Part shown: in pieces, positions 50,601 to 54,125 of the stretch
Position numbering within the stretch: the stretch's first letter is position 1
Layout: each line of letters opens with the position of its first letter
Assembly (NCBI GenBank): GCA_949775045.1
Contig: OX459108.1
Coordinates: forward strand, 15,963,763 to 16,027,762
Length of the DNA: 64,000 nucleotides
Direction: 5' to 3'
Origin: Metridium senile
Taxonomy: Eukaryota > Cnidaria > Anthozoa > Actiniaria > Metridiidae
Notes under the pieces: generated by a model
What the model saw: only the letters and a program-made list of their open reading frames with translations
What the model was told of the DNA's origin: nothing
Database searches by the model: none
Program-made: the position numbers and the translations under genes

Positions 50601-53022
50601 GCCAGTATTAGTGATTCTCTTTGTCATTGTATTTGGTGTAATAGATGTTAGATTGTGTGACCCTCCAAGACTGTCACGCAAACTTCTAAGCATGTCACGA
50701 TATTGTTTCTGTAGTGACAGACAGCTATTCAATCGTGACAGGAAACTGTCTTCATTGATAGTACTGTTGTCCTTTATTCCTTTCTTTTTAGGTTTTGTTT
50801 TGGTTGTTGTTGTGACAGGGATGGTAGTAGTTGTTTCAAGTTCTTCTTTTACTCTTGTCCATAGTTTGTCTTCATCTCCTACTATGGTATAGCCTTGCAG
50901 GTAAGTCTTGCATGCTGCTACAAGCTGATTGGAGATCTATATGCCCATTAAAAAAAAAAAAAAATTAAATTGTGAGGATCGATACATGTTTACCAGTTAC
51001 CCAGTAGTTTTCATATAAGAATTCCAACTAGAGAGGATATAAACCAGCTTTTTACAAGCATGGTCGAGAAACTGAATTTGAAATCAGCTAGTGATCAGAG
51101 CAGGACTCGAACTCGGCACCACCAGTTTGCGATACCAATGCTCTGACCCCTCATGCTGCCTTCTCTTAAAATAATTATACTCTAAACGTCTTGGTGTAAA
51201 ATATACACTGTTGAAATGTACTTTAAATATCTTGGTGTAATTATAGTAAAGAACAGTTGACTGACATGTACCTTTGAGAACAGCAGGCCCAAGTAACCAC
51301 TCCTTGCATAGTACCTGGACACTGAGTCCATCTGCCTGATGCTAGCCATTAGACCAGGAAGAGTGGTATTACATGTAGTACTTAATGGTACACCAGAATA
51401 CATTTGGTCCAGGTATTTACGGATTGATTCCAGATAACGGACTTTGTCTTTGGTTTCATTTAATGCATCTGTTATACTGTGAAATAAGTATCAATCAATA
51501 TGACAACCAATCTAATCCTAGCCATCGATATCATTACATTACCTGGCGTCAATCATTTTCCATCTCTTCAGTACTTTAGACTTGGCGGTTATCAACACAG
51601 CAATGACAGACTTACATTCTTTACCCTTCAGCTGGTCTGTTACACTGATCAAGAGTTTCTGTCTTCGTTTCCATCGATCCAACTCACTCAATGGACCTGC
51701 ATAATTGTCTGACCTAGAAACAATAACAAAACTACATTATAAATTAGTGTCCATGTGGTATATAATGCAATCTGTTTGGCTGTGGTCTATATACTATAGG
51801 TTACAGCCAATGGTTGGTTTTGAAAAGAAAAACAATGAAGGATGAATCACAATTATTTTCCTATTTCAACTTTGACCTACAGGTTGATTGTATTAGACTT
51901 CCCGCCCTCATTCAAGCTACAGGATTATTGTTGAATATCAATAAAAGACTTTTTCCTATTTTGCTTCACTGATCATAAAACAACAGATTCAAGTCAAGGC
52001 TGTAGTAGATAAAATACTGTGAATGTATAGATTCATCCACTACAGCCTAGACTGGAATCAATCGTTTCGTGAATTAACTTTACTGATCAAGAAACAAAAG
52101 ATTCAAGTCAAGGCTGGAGTAGATAAAATACTGTGAATGTGTATAGATTCATCCACTACAGCCTCTACCAAAATCAATTATTTCATGGTCAGTCATGTGA
52201 AGTCGAAACGTCTATTACTGTCATTTGACTGTTATTTTAAACACATTGATGACTTATTTGTTTTATAGCTCTACAGCAGACCGGCCATTGCTTTGCATAT
52301 CCTATTCTAAAGTAGTTATATTAAATATAGCTGCCAGTCATCAATTACCTGTCTTCAAGACCATCTATCAAGATATTTTCAATGGTAGATATCCAATCTA
52401 AAACTAAGTTTTCATATTCTTGTAAGATAACGGGGTTGACTGCTGCTGCTCTGTTTTGTTTGAAGTCAGTGTTGACTTGACAATCAGGTTTTCTCAGTAT
52501 TTGTTGAGGTGCAATAGTAGCGTTGGCGTATTCAACAAGTGTGTTAGTGTATTTGTCAATTTGATTCAAGAAATGCAGTTGTTCGTCGTCACTACACTGG
52601 CCCCAGTTTTCCTGTGCATGTAGCATTGGTGTAAATACATCAGACAGCAAAGTGCTAAAGCTTACTAAAGGATTTTCTTTGATTTCACCGCAGTAAACCT
52701 CTTTTTCCACACAAGTTGGATCAATGACACGATTAACATCAGATCGTATGAAGTACAAGCAAATTGCATTTTCGTCCATAACTTCTTTGAGTTTAGCACA
52801 ACTACTTGTAACTGCCATTTTCCTGGTTGTTAAACTGTTAGCGTCAGGTTTTGGACAAGTAAAAAATAACTTTGTATGTCCTTCAGGAGCTAGAAAGTCA
52901 TTTATGTAGTCGAGTGTGCTTTGCTCTGCAATGAAGTCTTCCAACATTGTTGGGTTATCCAATGCTCCAATGTGAAAGGTTTCCTGTAGTTTAGTAGCAA
53001 ACCACCAGTGTCTTTCATCCAT
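1..53022 (-). CDS. Divergent dynein heavy chain, DNHD1-like (87 exons, C-terminus off window)
   Basis: Giant spliced gene for a dynein motor heavy chain, an AAA+ ATPase ring with tail, linker and stalk that normally moves along microtubules in cilia. I placed 87 exons by reading frame, splice sites and family similarity; all phases join and total 4,902 codons. The start is the ATG at 53,022-53,020 (protein begins MDERHWWFATKLQ); the frame is also open a few codons upstream but without an ATG. Visible motifs: AAA1 P-loop GPTDTGKT, AAA2 AGPPGTGKSS, AAA3 GPNGCGKTS, stalk-tip FQSPPPMAG, AAA6 GSWVLLHNAHN. AAA4 has lost its P-loop and the usual AAA1 FDEFNR and MNPGYAGR signatures are altered. The family is certain. 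DNHD1-like is inferred from the degenerate motifs and the length above 4,900 residues (axonemal chains are near 4,500); human DNHD1 is linked to sperm flagella. A fast-evolving DNAH is the alternative. Exons are listed in the block entries. Confidence 0.93.
1430..1680. repeat. Minisatellite carrying acceptor of exon 83
   Basis: About four units of 64-67 bp. Each contains the minus-strand acceptor (TTTGTTTGTAG) and the first codons of exon 83 (STKESLHR). The unit nearest the exon is the functional one; the others at about 1500-1670 are copies inside the intron. Confidence 0.85.
2220..2459. repeat. Left part of 48-bp minisatellite split by a transposon
   Basis: Units containing AAGGACTGTCTTGGTACAAA occur at about 2230 and 2412 and continue at 4078-4355 on the other side of the 1.6-kb insertion. 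The stretch from 2260 to 2400 is otherwise AT-rich with no recognisable feature. Confidence 0.7.
2460..4073. mobile_element. Non-autonomous DNA transposon with TTAA target duplication
   Basis: The ends are perfect 22-bp inverted repeats (2460-2481 and 4052-4073, outer bases GGTATCAGGACT). Each end is flanked by TTAA (2456-2459 and 4074-4077). The interrupted minisatellite unit normally contains one TTAA at exactly this spot, so TTAA is a true target duplication. TTAA targeting is known for piggyBac and Kolobok superfamilies; the GG termini are unlike typical piggyBac ends, so a Kolobok-type element is my guess. There is no recognisable transposase: a 95-codon plus-strand frame at 2717-3004 (basic, Ser/Arg-rich) is the only open stretch of note and I do not recognise it. 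Confidence 0.85.
4078..4355. repeat. 48-bp minisatellite (right part)
   Basis: About six near-identical 48-bp units (GGACTGTCTTGGTACAAACC core) immediately before exon 80. They read open on both strands, which explains spurious long frames here. Confidence 0.9.
4685..5210. repeat. CAT-type microsatellite array
   Basis: Imperfect CAT/ATC repeats, at the right end organised as a 30-bp unit (TTGTCACCATCATGGTCATC). It lies between exons 78 and 79. Frames through it are low-complexity His/Ile/Ser strings and not genes. Confidence 0.95.
5365..6650. repeat. 40-bp minisatellite with higher-order structure
   Basis: About 31 tandem units with core AACAGGATCCCTAGGGT in intron 77/78. Two 40-bp variants (TTAGGAAACAGG and TTAGGCAACAGG) alternate, and a longer 50-bp variant containing TCATTATGAAGGAACGGG recurs at about 5650, 5781, 5912, 6121 and 6371, giving a multimeric order. 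Each unit carries a GGATCC site. Confidence 0.95.
7464..10139 (-). CDS. Dynein heavy chain: AAA5 module, exons 68-74
   Basis: Residues about 3953-4263. Exons: 10011-10139, 9735-9843, 9393-9572, 8127-8282, 8017-8054, 7767-7938, 7464-7609. Exon 68 reads VLLANCIAAAAFLTYCGAMG, the start of AAA5 (family: LLSAAFLSYLGPF). Exon 70 has SLPTDPLSLDNMCIASQE and TWPLLCDPQRIAITWINTML, like dynein LPNDSLSIENGI and WPLMIDPQGQANKWIK. Exon 71 has TLLITDVDVEEL, and exons 72-73 run EHEIECQPGFRLVFATTSP (family EFRLYLTTKLPNP). The 3' end of exon 70 with its donor is repeated ten more times in the following intron. Confidence 0.92.
8591..9392. repeat. 80-bp minisatellite copying the 3' end and donor of exon 70
   Basis: Ten extra units in exact 80-bp register (donor positions 8591, 8671, 8751 and so on to 9311) follow the real donor at 9391-9392. 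Each unit contains the last 40 bp of exon 70 (codons for NTMLGQTTTVKYK) and the donor GTGACTATTT, then about 40 bp of intron. A separate AT-rich insert interrupts the outermost unit near 8530-8580. Confidence 0.95.
10258..10510. repeat. 60-bp minisatellite
   Basis: Four and a half units with core TTGATGTAGAAGTATTGATA between exons 67 and 68. I see no exon sequence in the unit. Confidence 0.9.
10581..17100 (-). CDS. Dynein heavy chain: stalk and microtubule-binding tip, exons 63-67
   Basis: Residues about 3397-3953. Exons: 16801-17100, 12079-12475, 11176-11749, 10861-11081, 10581-10756. Exons 63-64 form coiled coil 1 (TKRLEAKRQVDKL, then long Lys/Glu/Leu-rich heptads) with an acidic island near NDDDEDELDEEYE. 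Exon 65 has the microtubule-binding domain start LRAFQSPPPMAGMTMVMVMV, then about 75 residues rich in Gly, Ser and Arg that standard dyneins lack, then TAWKTIQQIMNDSQKFAELL, matching the family's WK.A...M.DP.FL segment. Exons 66-67 make coiled coil 2 (LPGLQEEVKRLQDEFDDAV). Exon 63 ends at a GC donor (AAG|GCAAGA); the phase to exon 64 requires it. The 4.3-kb intron 63/64 is full of GAT arrays and LINE fragments. Confidence 0.9.
11752..12078. repeat. Minisatellite filling intron 64/65
   Basis: Five to six units of about 60 bp (core TATTGACAGGAAAAGATAAC) occupy nearly the whole intron. The unit includes intron sequence just downstream of the exon 64 donor. Confidence 0.9.
12510..13040. repeat. 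GAT-rich 21-bp array
   Basis: Tandem units like GATGATGATAACGATGACAC in intron 63/64. They are open in several frames, giving Asp-rich or Met/Thr-rich strings without biological meaning. Confidence 0.95.
13040..13720 (-). mobile_element. 5'-truncated CR1/L2-type LINE, 3' end of reverse-transcriptase ORF
   Basis: A minus-strand frame ending at 13,111 encodes about 200 residues of the C-terminal part of a LINE polyprotein: HAFITSRLDSCNSILFGLP, LQRIQNTAARLV, ITPILRKLHWLPIKLRINYK and APKLWNTLPQNIR are family hallmarks. The 3' end runs into an ATT repeat (13,025-13,048), as usual for this clade. The 5' end breaks off into a GAT array at about 13,718, so the endonuclease and catalytic RT core are missing. 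Confidence 0.9.
13720..13945. repeat. GAT-rich 21-bp array between two LINEs
   Basis: Same unit family as 12,510-13,040, ending in an ATT run that forms the 3' tail of the next LINE. Confidence 0.95.
13945..16145 (-). mobile_element. 5'-truncated LINE with intact reverse transcriptase domain
   Basis: A 650-codon minus-strand frame (14,122-16,074), open further upstream to about 16,140, encodes a non-LTR retrotransposon RT. Visible: PIFKSGDRDDANNYRPIS, FLDLQKAFDTVDHNVLL, GVPQGAILGSVLFLIYINDL, LYADDTTLTF (catalytic YADD box), then the C-terminal LHNRAARIITGSPYL and AKLWNSLPNRIK. The apurinic endonuclease that should precede it is absent: the element stops at the next GAT array. The frame has no internal stop, so the insertion looks young. 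It differs from the 13,040-13,720 fragment and belongs to a different LINE family. Confidence 0.93.
16150..16700. repeat. GAT-rich 21-bp array at LINE 5' break
   Basis: GATGATGATAATGATGACAC-type units, same family as the two arrays to the left, with GGTGACCCT variants. Confidence 0.95.
16799..16800 (-). other. Non-canonical GC donor of intron 63/64
   Basis: On the minus strand exon 63 ends CTAAG and the intron starts GCAAGA. No in-phase GT lies nearby, and joining at this GC gives an uninterrupted frame into exon 64 (KL-S-RSLATLDQTR). GC-AG introns are a known minor class with the preferred context AG|GCAAG, which is what is seen. Confidence 0.7.
17110..17240. repeat. 39-42-bp tandem repeat in intron 62/63
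   Basis: Three units with core ATTAGATGTAATATCAGCCC just downstream of exon 62. Confidence 0.85.
17252..19321 (-). CDS. Dynein heavy chain: AAA4 module with degenerate P-loop, exons 58-62
   Basis: Residues about 3115-3397. Exons: 19208-19321, 18918-19081, 18606-18792, 17666-17773, 17252-17523. Exon 59 ends MYHVVRIHRILSYKN and exon 60 begins RGNVLLVGAIGTHLASLARL. In active dyneins this is LLVGVGGSGKQSL, so the Walker-A lysine and glycines are missing and AAA4 very probably cannot bind ATP in the standard way. Exon 61 (DALNSLLICGEYPPLFSEDE) and exon 62 (RVKANLHVVLCLPPTHNLLR, DWVKDWPQYALEGEA) then follow the normal AAA4 pattern. Exon 58 is a Ser/Thr/Pro-rich insert not expected in axonemal chains. 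Confidence 0.9.
17548..17680. repeat. Tandem duplication of exon 61 donor
   Basis: A 72-bp unit (TTATCAACATTATGAAGGAG start) occurs twice. Both end in the donor GTATGTT preceded by exon bases CTTACTTCAA; the right-hand one is the real end of exon 61. Confidence 0.75.
17800..17970. repeat. 24-bp tandem repeat
   Basis: About five units of CATATCATGCTACTTGTGAT in intron 60/61. Confidence 0.9.
18035..18592. repeat. GATGATGGT array
   Basis: About 550 bp of GAT repeats with periodic GGT and TTAT variants, directly adjoining the donor of exon 60. Confidence 0.95.
19487..23769 (-). CDS. Dynein heavy chain: AAA3 module, exons 46-57
   Basis: Residues about 2690-3115. Exons: 23714-23769, 23572-23641, 23201-23334, 22789-22869, 22302-22371, 21926-22040, 21115-21213, 20885-20985, 20511-20660, 20369-20443, 19821-19991, 19487-19639. 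Exon 48 gives FLFSLIWSFGCHLDDHDRKK, exon 49 SVFDYYVDESGEW. Exon 51 has an intact P-loop, NILLTGPNGCGKTSLINDF. Exon 53 has Walker B in ALNIFIDDLNIPEQDQHG, exon 55 RHFAVFHLPSLS, and exon 56 YHYQFNLRDITRVFQ, each a standard AAA3 landmark. Introns carry repeat arrays in which the acceptors of exons 45, 49, 51 and 56 and the donor of exon 51 recur. Confidence 0.92.
19998..20345. repeat. Acceptor-containing repeat of exon 56 plus CAT run
   Basis: About four imperfect units with CCTATTGGGTAATCAATACA. On the minus strand each contains the acceptor CCCAATAG that precedes exon 56. They are followed by a CAT/ATT microsatellite to 20,345. Confidence 0.8.
21240..21900. repeat. 77-bp minisatellite with exon 51 donor core
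   Basis: About eight units with core CACTAGTATATAAATAGATA. Each contains GGTACCTTGT, i.e. the minus-strand ACAAG|GTACC donor core of exon 51, whose true copy is at 21,924. Confidence 0.85.
22041..22260. repeat. 92-bp repeat with exon 51 acceptor
   Basis: Two extra copies of the acceptor GTTGTTGCAG and the first bases of exon 51 at about 22,131 and 22,223, spaced 92 bp from the real one at 22,041. Confidence 0.85.
22430..22760. repeat. GATT/TGAT tetranucleotide array
   Basis: Imperfect GATTGATTGATT runs with GGTT variants in intron 49/50. Confidence 0.92.
22829..23072. repeat. 60-bp minisatellite copying acceptor and start of exon 49
   Basis: Three extra units (starting 22,889, 22,949 and 23,011). 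Each has the acceptor CTTTGTTTTTAG and about 40 bp of exon 49 (codons for LPDYDQEISVFDYY). Only the innermost copy continues into the full exon. Confidence 0.93.
23852..31034 (-). CDS. Dynein heavy chain: AAA2 module, exons 41-45
   Basis: Residues about 2399-2690. Exons: 30898-31034, 30354-30555, 29480-29820, 24279-24386, 23852-23938. Exon 43 (29480-29820) carries the P-loop VAGPPGTGKSSCISALID, the segment PALMFGRINSNGDFEDGIFT and the Walker-B region TTWLCLDAPLHHGWAESLNS, comparable to LDGPVDAIWIENLNSVLDD of dyneins. Exon 44 gives LNGERLYLSEHVKLLFET and then DDISHASPATVART, the conserved NASPATVSR end of AAA2. Exons 43 and 44 are separated by a 5-kb intron holding a coding LINE and a 1.2-kb CAT-type array. 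Confidence 0.93.
23931..24190. repeat. 50-bp minisatellite copying acceptor of exon 45
   Basis: Five extra units (at 23,971, 24,021, 24,071, 24,121, 24,171) carry TTATCTTGTAG and the first 18 bp of exon 45 (AIVLMD codons). The outermost has lost the consensus at one base. Confidence 0.93.
24425..24510. repeat. CAT repeat at LINE 3' end
   Basis: TCATCATCATCATTGTAG units, the same unit as in the long array beyond the LINE's 5' end. Confidence 0.9.
24540..28240 (-). mobile_element. CR1/L2-type LINE with full-length endonuclease/RT ORF
   Basis: A 1,164-codon minus-strand frame (24,734-28,228) encodes the ORF2-type protein of a non-LTR retrotransposon. N-terminal segment with ILSGDIHPMPGP; apurinic endonuclease (about residues 210-430: CLLNARSLRNKIAEF, VTETWLDSHDC, LLITGDFNIHV, SDHMPVFCSL); reverse transcriptase (about 690-960: FKNLRPISNLTFMSKLTERV, LLVLLDLSSAFDTVDHTILL, GVPQGSCLGPLIFILYV, AYADDTQLYL); conserved C-terminal region (LQRVQNTAARLICNIQ, LHWLPVKFRIDFKILL, APMLWNSIPNEIRKA). 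No stop interrupts it, so it could be active or recently so. The 3' end lies near 24,540 in an AT-rich tail followed by CAT repeats; the 5' end meets a CAT array at 28,240. It sits in the sense direction of the dynein intron 43/44. Confidence 0.95.
28240..29470. repeat. 1.2-kb CATCATCATTGTAGT array
   Basis: Units of 15-18 bp (GTAGTCATCATCATCATT, with or without TATT) directly abutting the donor of AAA2 exon 43. Minus-strand frames run from the real exon through the whole array as DDDDYN strings; that part is not protein-coding. Confidence 0.95.
29940..30353. repeat. About 90-bp repeat with donor of exon 42
   Basis: Three to four imperfect units of GACAGACAGTAACATGATAT; two carry TTTACCATG, the donor junction of exon 42, whose true copy is at 30,352. 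Confidence 0.8.
31724..33872 (-). CDS. Dynein heavy chain: AAA1 module, exons 35-40
   Basis: Residues about 2066-2398. Exons: 33749-33872, 33263-33450, 32489-32656, 32268-32405, 31959-32179, 31724-31884. The pre-AAA1 strand reads LPYGCEFHGNDGALALTP (dyneins: YGYEYLGN..LVITP). Walker A GPTDTGKTETIKGL keeps the Gly, Lys and Thr residues; Walker B is GLMDEFHQVNQ with the catalytic Asp-Glu kept but the usual CFDEFNR replaced. The sensor-I loop, normally TMNPGYAGR, is FLTISNTNYTSDL, and the arginine-finger segment reads VRALFRSVAMVTPD. AAA1 is the main ATPase of dynein; the residues seen suggest nucleotide binding may survive, but the family-invariant surroundings are gone. Confidence 0.92.
32719..32784. 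repeat. Near-perfect 31-bp hairpin
   Basis: Arms 32,719-32,749 and 32,754-32,784 are exact inverse complements separated by four bases. The arm contains AAGATTTTTTGGATTATAAC. It lies in intron 36/37, 63 bp upstream of the AAA1 P-loop exon. Confidence 0.9.
33400..33545. repeat. Tandem duplication of exon 36 acceptor
   Basis: A roughly 75-bp block spanning the 5' end of exon 36 (ITLEDGVEDIT codons) and its acceptor AGTTTCAG is repeated once in the intron with several differences. Confidence 0.8.
33998..34680. repeat. CAACAACCCATCATCACCA array
   Basis: About 680 bp of CAC/CAA-rich imperfect repeats in intron 34/35. The long plus-strand Pro/Thr/His/Asn frame (33,922-34,725) is this array. Confidence 0.93.
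34682..34948. repeat. 104-bp repeat copying 3' end and donor of exon 34
   Basis: Two extra units at 34,682 and 34,786 precede the true exon end at 34,890, all exactly 104 bp apart. Each contains 59 bp of exon 34 (HSDGPMPVYHKMRLETMLS codons) and the donor GTAAGTAATG. Confidence 0.93.
34890..42510 (-). CDS. Dynein heavy chain: linker region, exons 17-34
   Basis: Residues about 1316-2065, covering the DHC N-terminal region 2/linker that swings over the AAA ring. Exons: 42335-42510, 41975-42065, 41845-41910, 40763-40975, 40558-40619, 40433-40484, 40079-40210, 39769-39878, 39609-39705, 38994-39191, 38373-38438, 38214-38306, 37719-37826, 37446-37537, 36795-37128, 36138-36272, 35699-35758, 34890-35054. 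Landmarks include LWSEVDLIVANQE, ELPQEYNRFARVDKSYMKMM, LEICFKSLVGFLDSKRR and VFPRFCFVTDTVLLAIL, matching in order the strongly conserved linker series of true dyneins (LPQEAKRF, LEICQKSL, FPRFYF). Several donor sites here (exons 22, 31, 34) have been copied downstream as tandem repeats. Confidence 0.9.
35112..35310. repeat. 13-bp tandem repeat
   Basis: About fifteen units of AAGCCTATGAAA / AAGCCTGTGAAA in intron 33/34. Confidence 0.93.
35846..36105. mobile_element. 260-bp MITE-like element with G-run termini
   Basis: The ends are 23-bp inverted repeats (35,846-35,868 and 36,083-36,105, outer bases GGGGGCTTT, one mismatch). The interior has several GGGGGG runs and a C17 homopolymer next to a CA repeat. 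No coding capacity. The target duplication is not clear. Confidence 0.75.
36440..36680. repeat. SINE/MITE-like interspersed repeat
   Basis: A block with TTTATAAAGCGCACTTTCTA, AATGCGCTTTACAC and the strongly structured TTTTACGTCCCCCCGATTAA, whose end is duplicated at 36,660. It is far richer in GC than the surrounding intron, which suggests an inserted repeat. The class is a guess. Confidence 0.45.
36712..36850. repeat. Tandem duplication of 3' end and donor of exon 31
   Basis: A diverged copy at 36,712 lies 83 bp from the true exon end (36,795). It shares about 55 bp of exon sequence (GETVQLKTQ region) and the donor GTAAG. Confidence 0.82.
37830..38185. repeat. AACACTGGAATAATATAT repeat cluster
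   Basis: Imperfect repeats of ACAACACTGGAATAATATAT mixed with ATCATCAACATCACCACC in intron 28/29. Confidence 0.85.
38485..38845. repeat. CAG/CAA/ATAACAG array
   Basis: About 350 bp of CAGCAACAACA repeats in intron 26/27. It reads as polyGln, polyThr/Ala or polyLeu in different frames; none is a gene. Confidence 0.95.
39212..39590. repeat. 37-bp minisatellite
   Basis: Ten units with core TATGACCCATCAATACATAA, differing mainly at one base (AGCTATG or AGATATG), in intron 25/26. Confidence 0.95.
40258..40456. repeat. About 78-bp repeat copying 3' end and donor of exon 22
   Basis: Two extra units precede the true exon end at 40,433. Each contains about 24 bp of exon 22 (LIVANQE codons) and a full or partial GTGAG donor, then TTTACTAAACCATTA. 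Confidence 0.85.
40985..41835. repeat. Compound 32-38-bp minisatellite
   Basis: About 24 units of two interleaved types (ACAGAAAGAAAGATTCAACA and GATTACATCATACACTGTAC) in intron 19/20. Confidence 0.93.
42105..42252. repeat. Perfect GACT tetranucleotide array
   Basis: About 36 uninterrupted GACT units in intron 17/18. The long uniform run implies recent expansion; the minus strand reads as repeated Ser-Val-Ser-Gln. Confidence 0.97.
42595..42955. repeat. About 84-bp minisatellite
   Basis: Four to five units with core GGTAGGAGGACTTCAGTGTT in intron 16/17, decaying toward the right. Confidence 0.9.
43021..53022 (-). CDS. Dynein heavy chain: N-terminal tail, exons 1-16
   Basis: Residues about 1-1315, the tail used for assembly with other chains. 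Exons in transcript order: 52349-53022, 51543-51713, 51272-51476, 50540-50936, 49884-50210, 48887-49137, 48715-48767, 48478-48598, 48018-48146, 47741-47916, 46717-46801, 46080-46505, 45509-45846, 44814-44901, 44460-44670, 43021-43313. Family landmarks: ITDALNETKDKVRYLESI (exon 3), the classic NSPIVAGAITWSRNLLRRLE motif (exon 9) and LQPGLSTLNWNSMNIDAYL (exon 12), which align with the DHC N-terminal region 1 of outer-arm-type chains. Exon 4 contains a Thr-rich then Lys-rich linker (TTTKTKPKKKG). Exon 13 opens with a Ser/Thr/Pro-rich stretch, and exon 14 with an acidic one (DDDFSDDMSDF); these look like lineage-specific loops. Introns of this block hold a 62-bp minisatellite, fold-back elements and a 1-kb CATGT-type array. 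Confidence 0.88.
43385..44450. repeat. 1-kb CATCATGTCATGT array
   Basis: Repeats built from CATGTCATGTCA, ACACACCATCATGTCA and ATATCATCATGTCA. It fills most of intron 15/16 and reads open in all plus-strand frames as Ser/Cys/His strings. Confidence 0.95.
44985..45205. repeat. 39-bp minisatellite
   Basis: About five to six units of CTGTTGTTGGATAGTTACTG. Confidence 0.92.
45245..45420. repeat. SINE-like interspersed repeat
   Basis: GC-richer block interrupting the 39-bp repeat. It has the motif GGAGGAAAACCGGATAACCG followed by GGAGAAAAACCC, a signature seen in many dispersed repeats of marine invertebrates. The family cannot be named. Confidence 0.45.
46850..47735. repeat. 62-bp minisatellite
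   Basis: About fourteen almost identical units with core CATACAAGAAGACACACCAG in intron 10/11. Units contain a mutated version of the exon 11 acceptor (TTATTCTATTGCATGG versus TTTATTGCAGGG). Confidence 0.95.
49192..49293. repeat. Fold-back element 1
   Basis: Imperfect 25-28-bp inverted arms (containing TTATCAAGACC) around a 45-bp centre in intron 5/6. Confidence 0.75.
49395..49684. mobile_element. Fold-back element 2 with 78-bp arms
   Basis: Arms 49,395-49,472 and 49,606-49,684 are inverse complements with about 90 percent match (outer bases TTACAGCAGTTCTCAG). The 130-bp centre holds part of a minus-strand open frame (49,467-49,649) with a plausible-looking peptide (KEVVVGIELPDYDET) that I do not recognise. 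Confidence 0.75.
49717..49777. repeat. Fold-back element 3
   Basis: 16-bp arms GAACTTGACAGAATAA and its inverse at 49,761-49,776, one mismatch, 28-bp centre. Confidence 0.65.
50300..50355 (+). other. Degenerate tRNA-like sequence
   Basis: GGCTTAGTTGGTAGAGC resembles a tRNA A box / D arm and GGTTTGACTC a B box, but pairing of an acceptor stem is not seen. It is probably a SINE head or a tRNA relic. Confidence 0.4.
51090..51165 (-). other. tRNA-like (SINE head) sequence
   Basis: On the minus strand GCAGCATGAGGGGTCAGAGC resembles a tRNA D-arm and GAGTTCGAGTCC is a near-perfect B box. The anticodon arm is irregular, so a tRNA-derived SINE is likelier than a functional tRNA. Confidence 0.45.
51986..52165. 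repeat. Tandem dimer of a 112-bp palindromic unit
   Basis: The block starting ATTCAAGTCAAGGCTG is repeated 114 bp later. Inside each copy GGCTGTAGTAG and CTACAGCC form inverted arms, as in small MITEs. Confidence 0.7.
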
Positions 53023-53839
53023 GATGATATCTTTCAATTAATTTCAATAAAAGTAATAATAATTTGAAATCAATTTGACATTTTGTGGTTTTCCCTCCAT
53101 TTTGTTGTCATATTGTAACTAGGCACCGCTACCCGGACGTTCAGATACCCCGGATGAATATGTAAATGACCACAGGGAACCCACTGCCCCACTACCGAGG
53201 ATTTGTGATCCATCGATTAATTTTACTTATACTTTTTTGCCAATAAATGGTTTCGATTGGACTAACTCTCAAATAGGGACCAATTAGCATAACAATAAAA
53301 CTTCGCCGAATAGACTACACCAATTTTATTATATATAATTGATAGTTGCTTTATAGTTAGCGCAAAGGGGTAAGCGTTTAGGGGCTGGTTCTCTTCTCCC
53401 TCCTGGTCTTTTGCGCGCCGTTAGGTTTTCTGTCGGGATAGCGGGGATGAGGCCGAAATCTTCATCCTACACGTCAAATTGATTCCATGCTTCAGCTTCA
53501 TAGAATGTCTTGGAGGAATCGTCGCATTTTTGTTAAATTGTATCTCATTAATTAGTTTCAGCTTCCGGGGGATGCAGCCTTGCAAGGGCGGCTTCGGTCA
53601 ATTTCACATCATCTTTTTAAGTTCTATTTTTAACTCAAATATTTCCATTTCCTTTTGTTTCTTTTCATTTAGCCAGTTCTTTCTTAACACAACTTTCACC
53701 AAACTATTCTCTTTTTGATTAAAGGTTACTTTCCATACATTTGCCGAGAGGCAACGGGCCGTGGTTTTACTAAATATATTTTGCTTTGGATCACAGCGAA
53801 TGTACGCATATTCTAATCGGCGTAAACTGACTACGTAAC

Positions 53840-54125
53840 GCATTGCGTAAATGTAGCTTGTGATGTAGTCTTCTTATTCTATAATACGTAAAACTATAAT
53901 TGCGTAAAAGTAACTTAATGCAGTCTAAATACCTTCTTATTCTATAATACATAAAACTACGTAACGTTTTACCACTAATTGTGTAAACTGGTAGCTTGTG
54001 ACGCAGCCTTCTTATTCTATAATACATAAAACTACGTAACGTTTTACCACTAATTGCGTAAATGTAGCTTGTGACGCAGCCTTCTTATTCTATTATACGT
54101 AAAACTACGTAACCGCAAGTAATTA
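53840..54125. repeat. About 80-bp tandem repeat
   Basis: Three to four imperfect units with CTTATTCTATAATACATAAA and ACTACGTAACGTTTTACCAC. Confidence 0.88.

Noticed and set aside
1..53022. Several separate dynein genes or pseudogenes instead of one gene
   Set aside because: Exons follow the family order from tail to C-terminus once, all phases match, and no frameshift or stop was found, so a single intact gene is the simplest reading.
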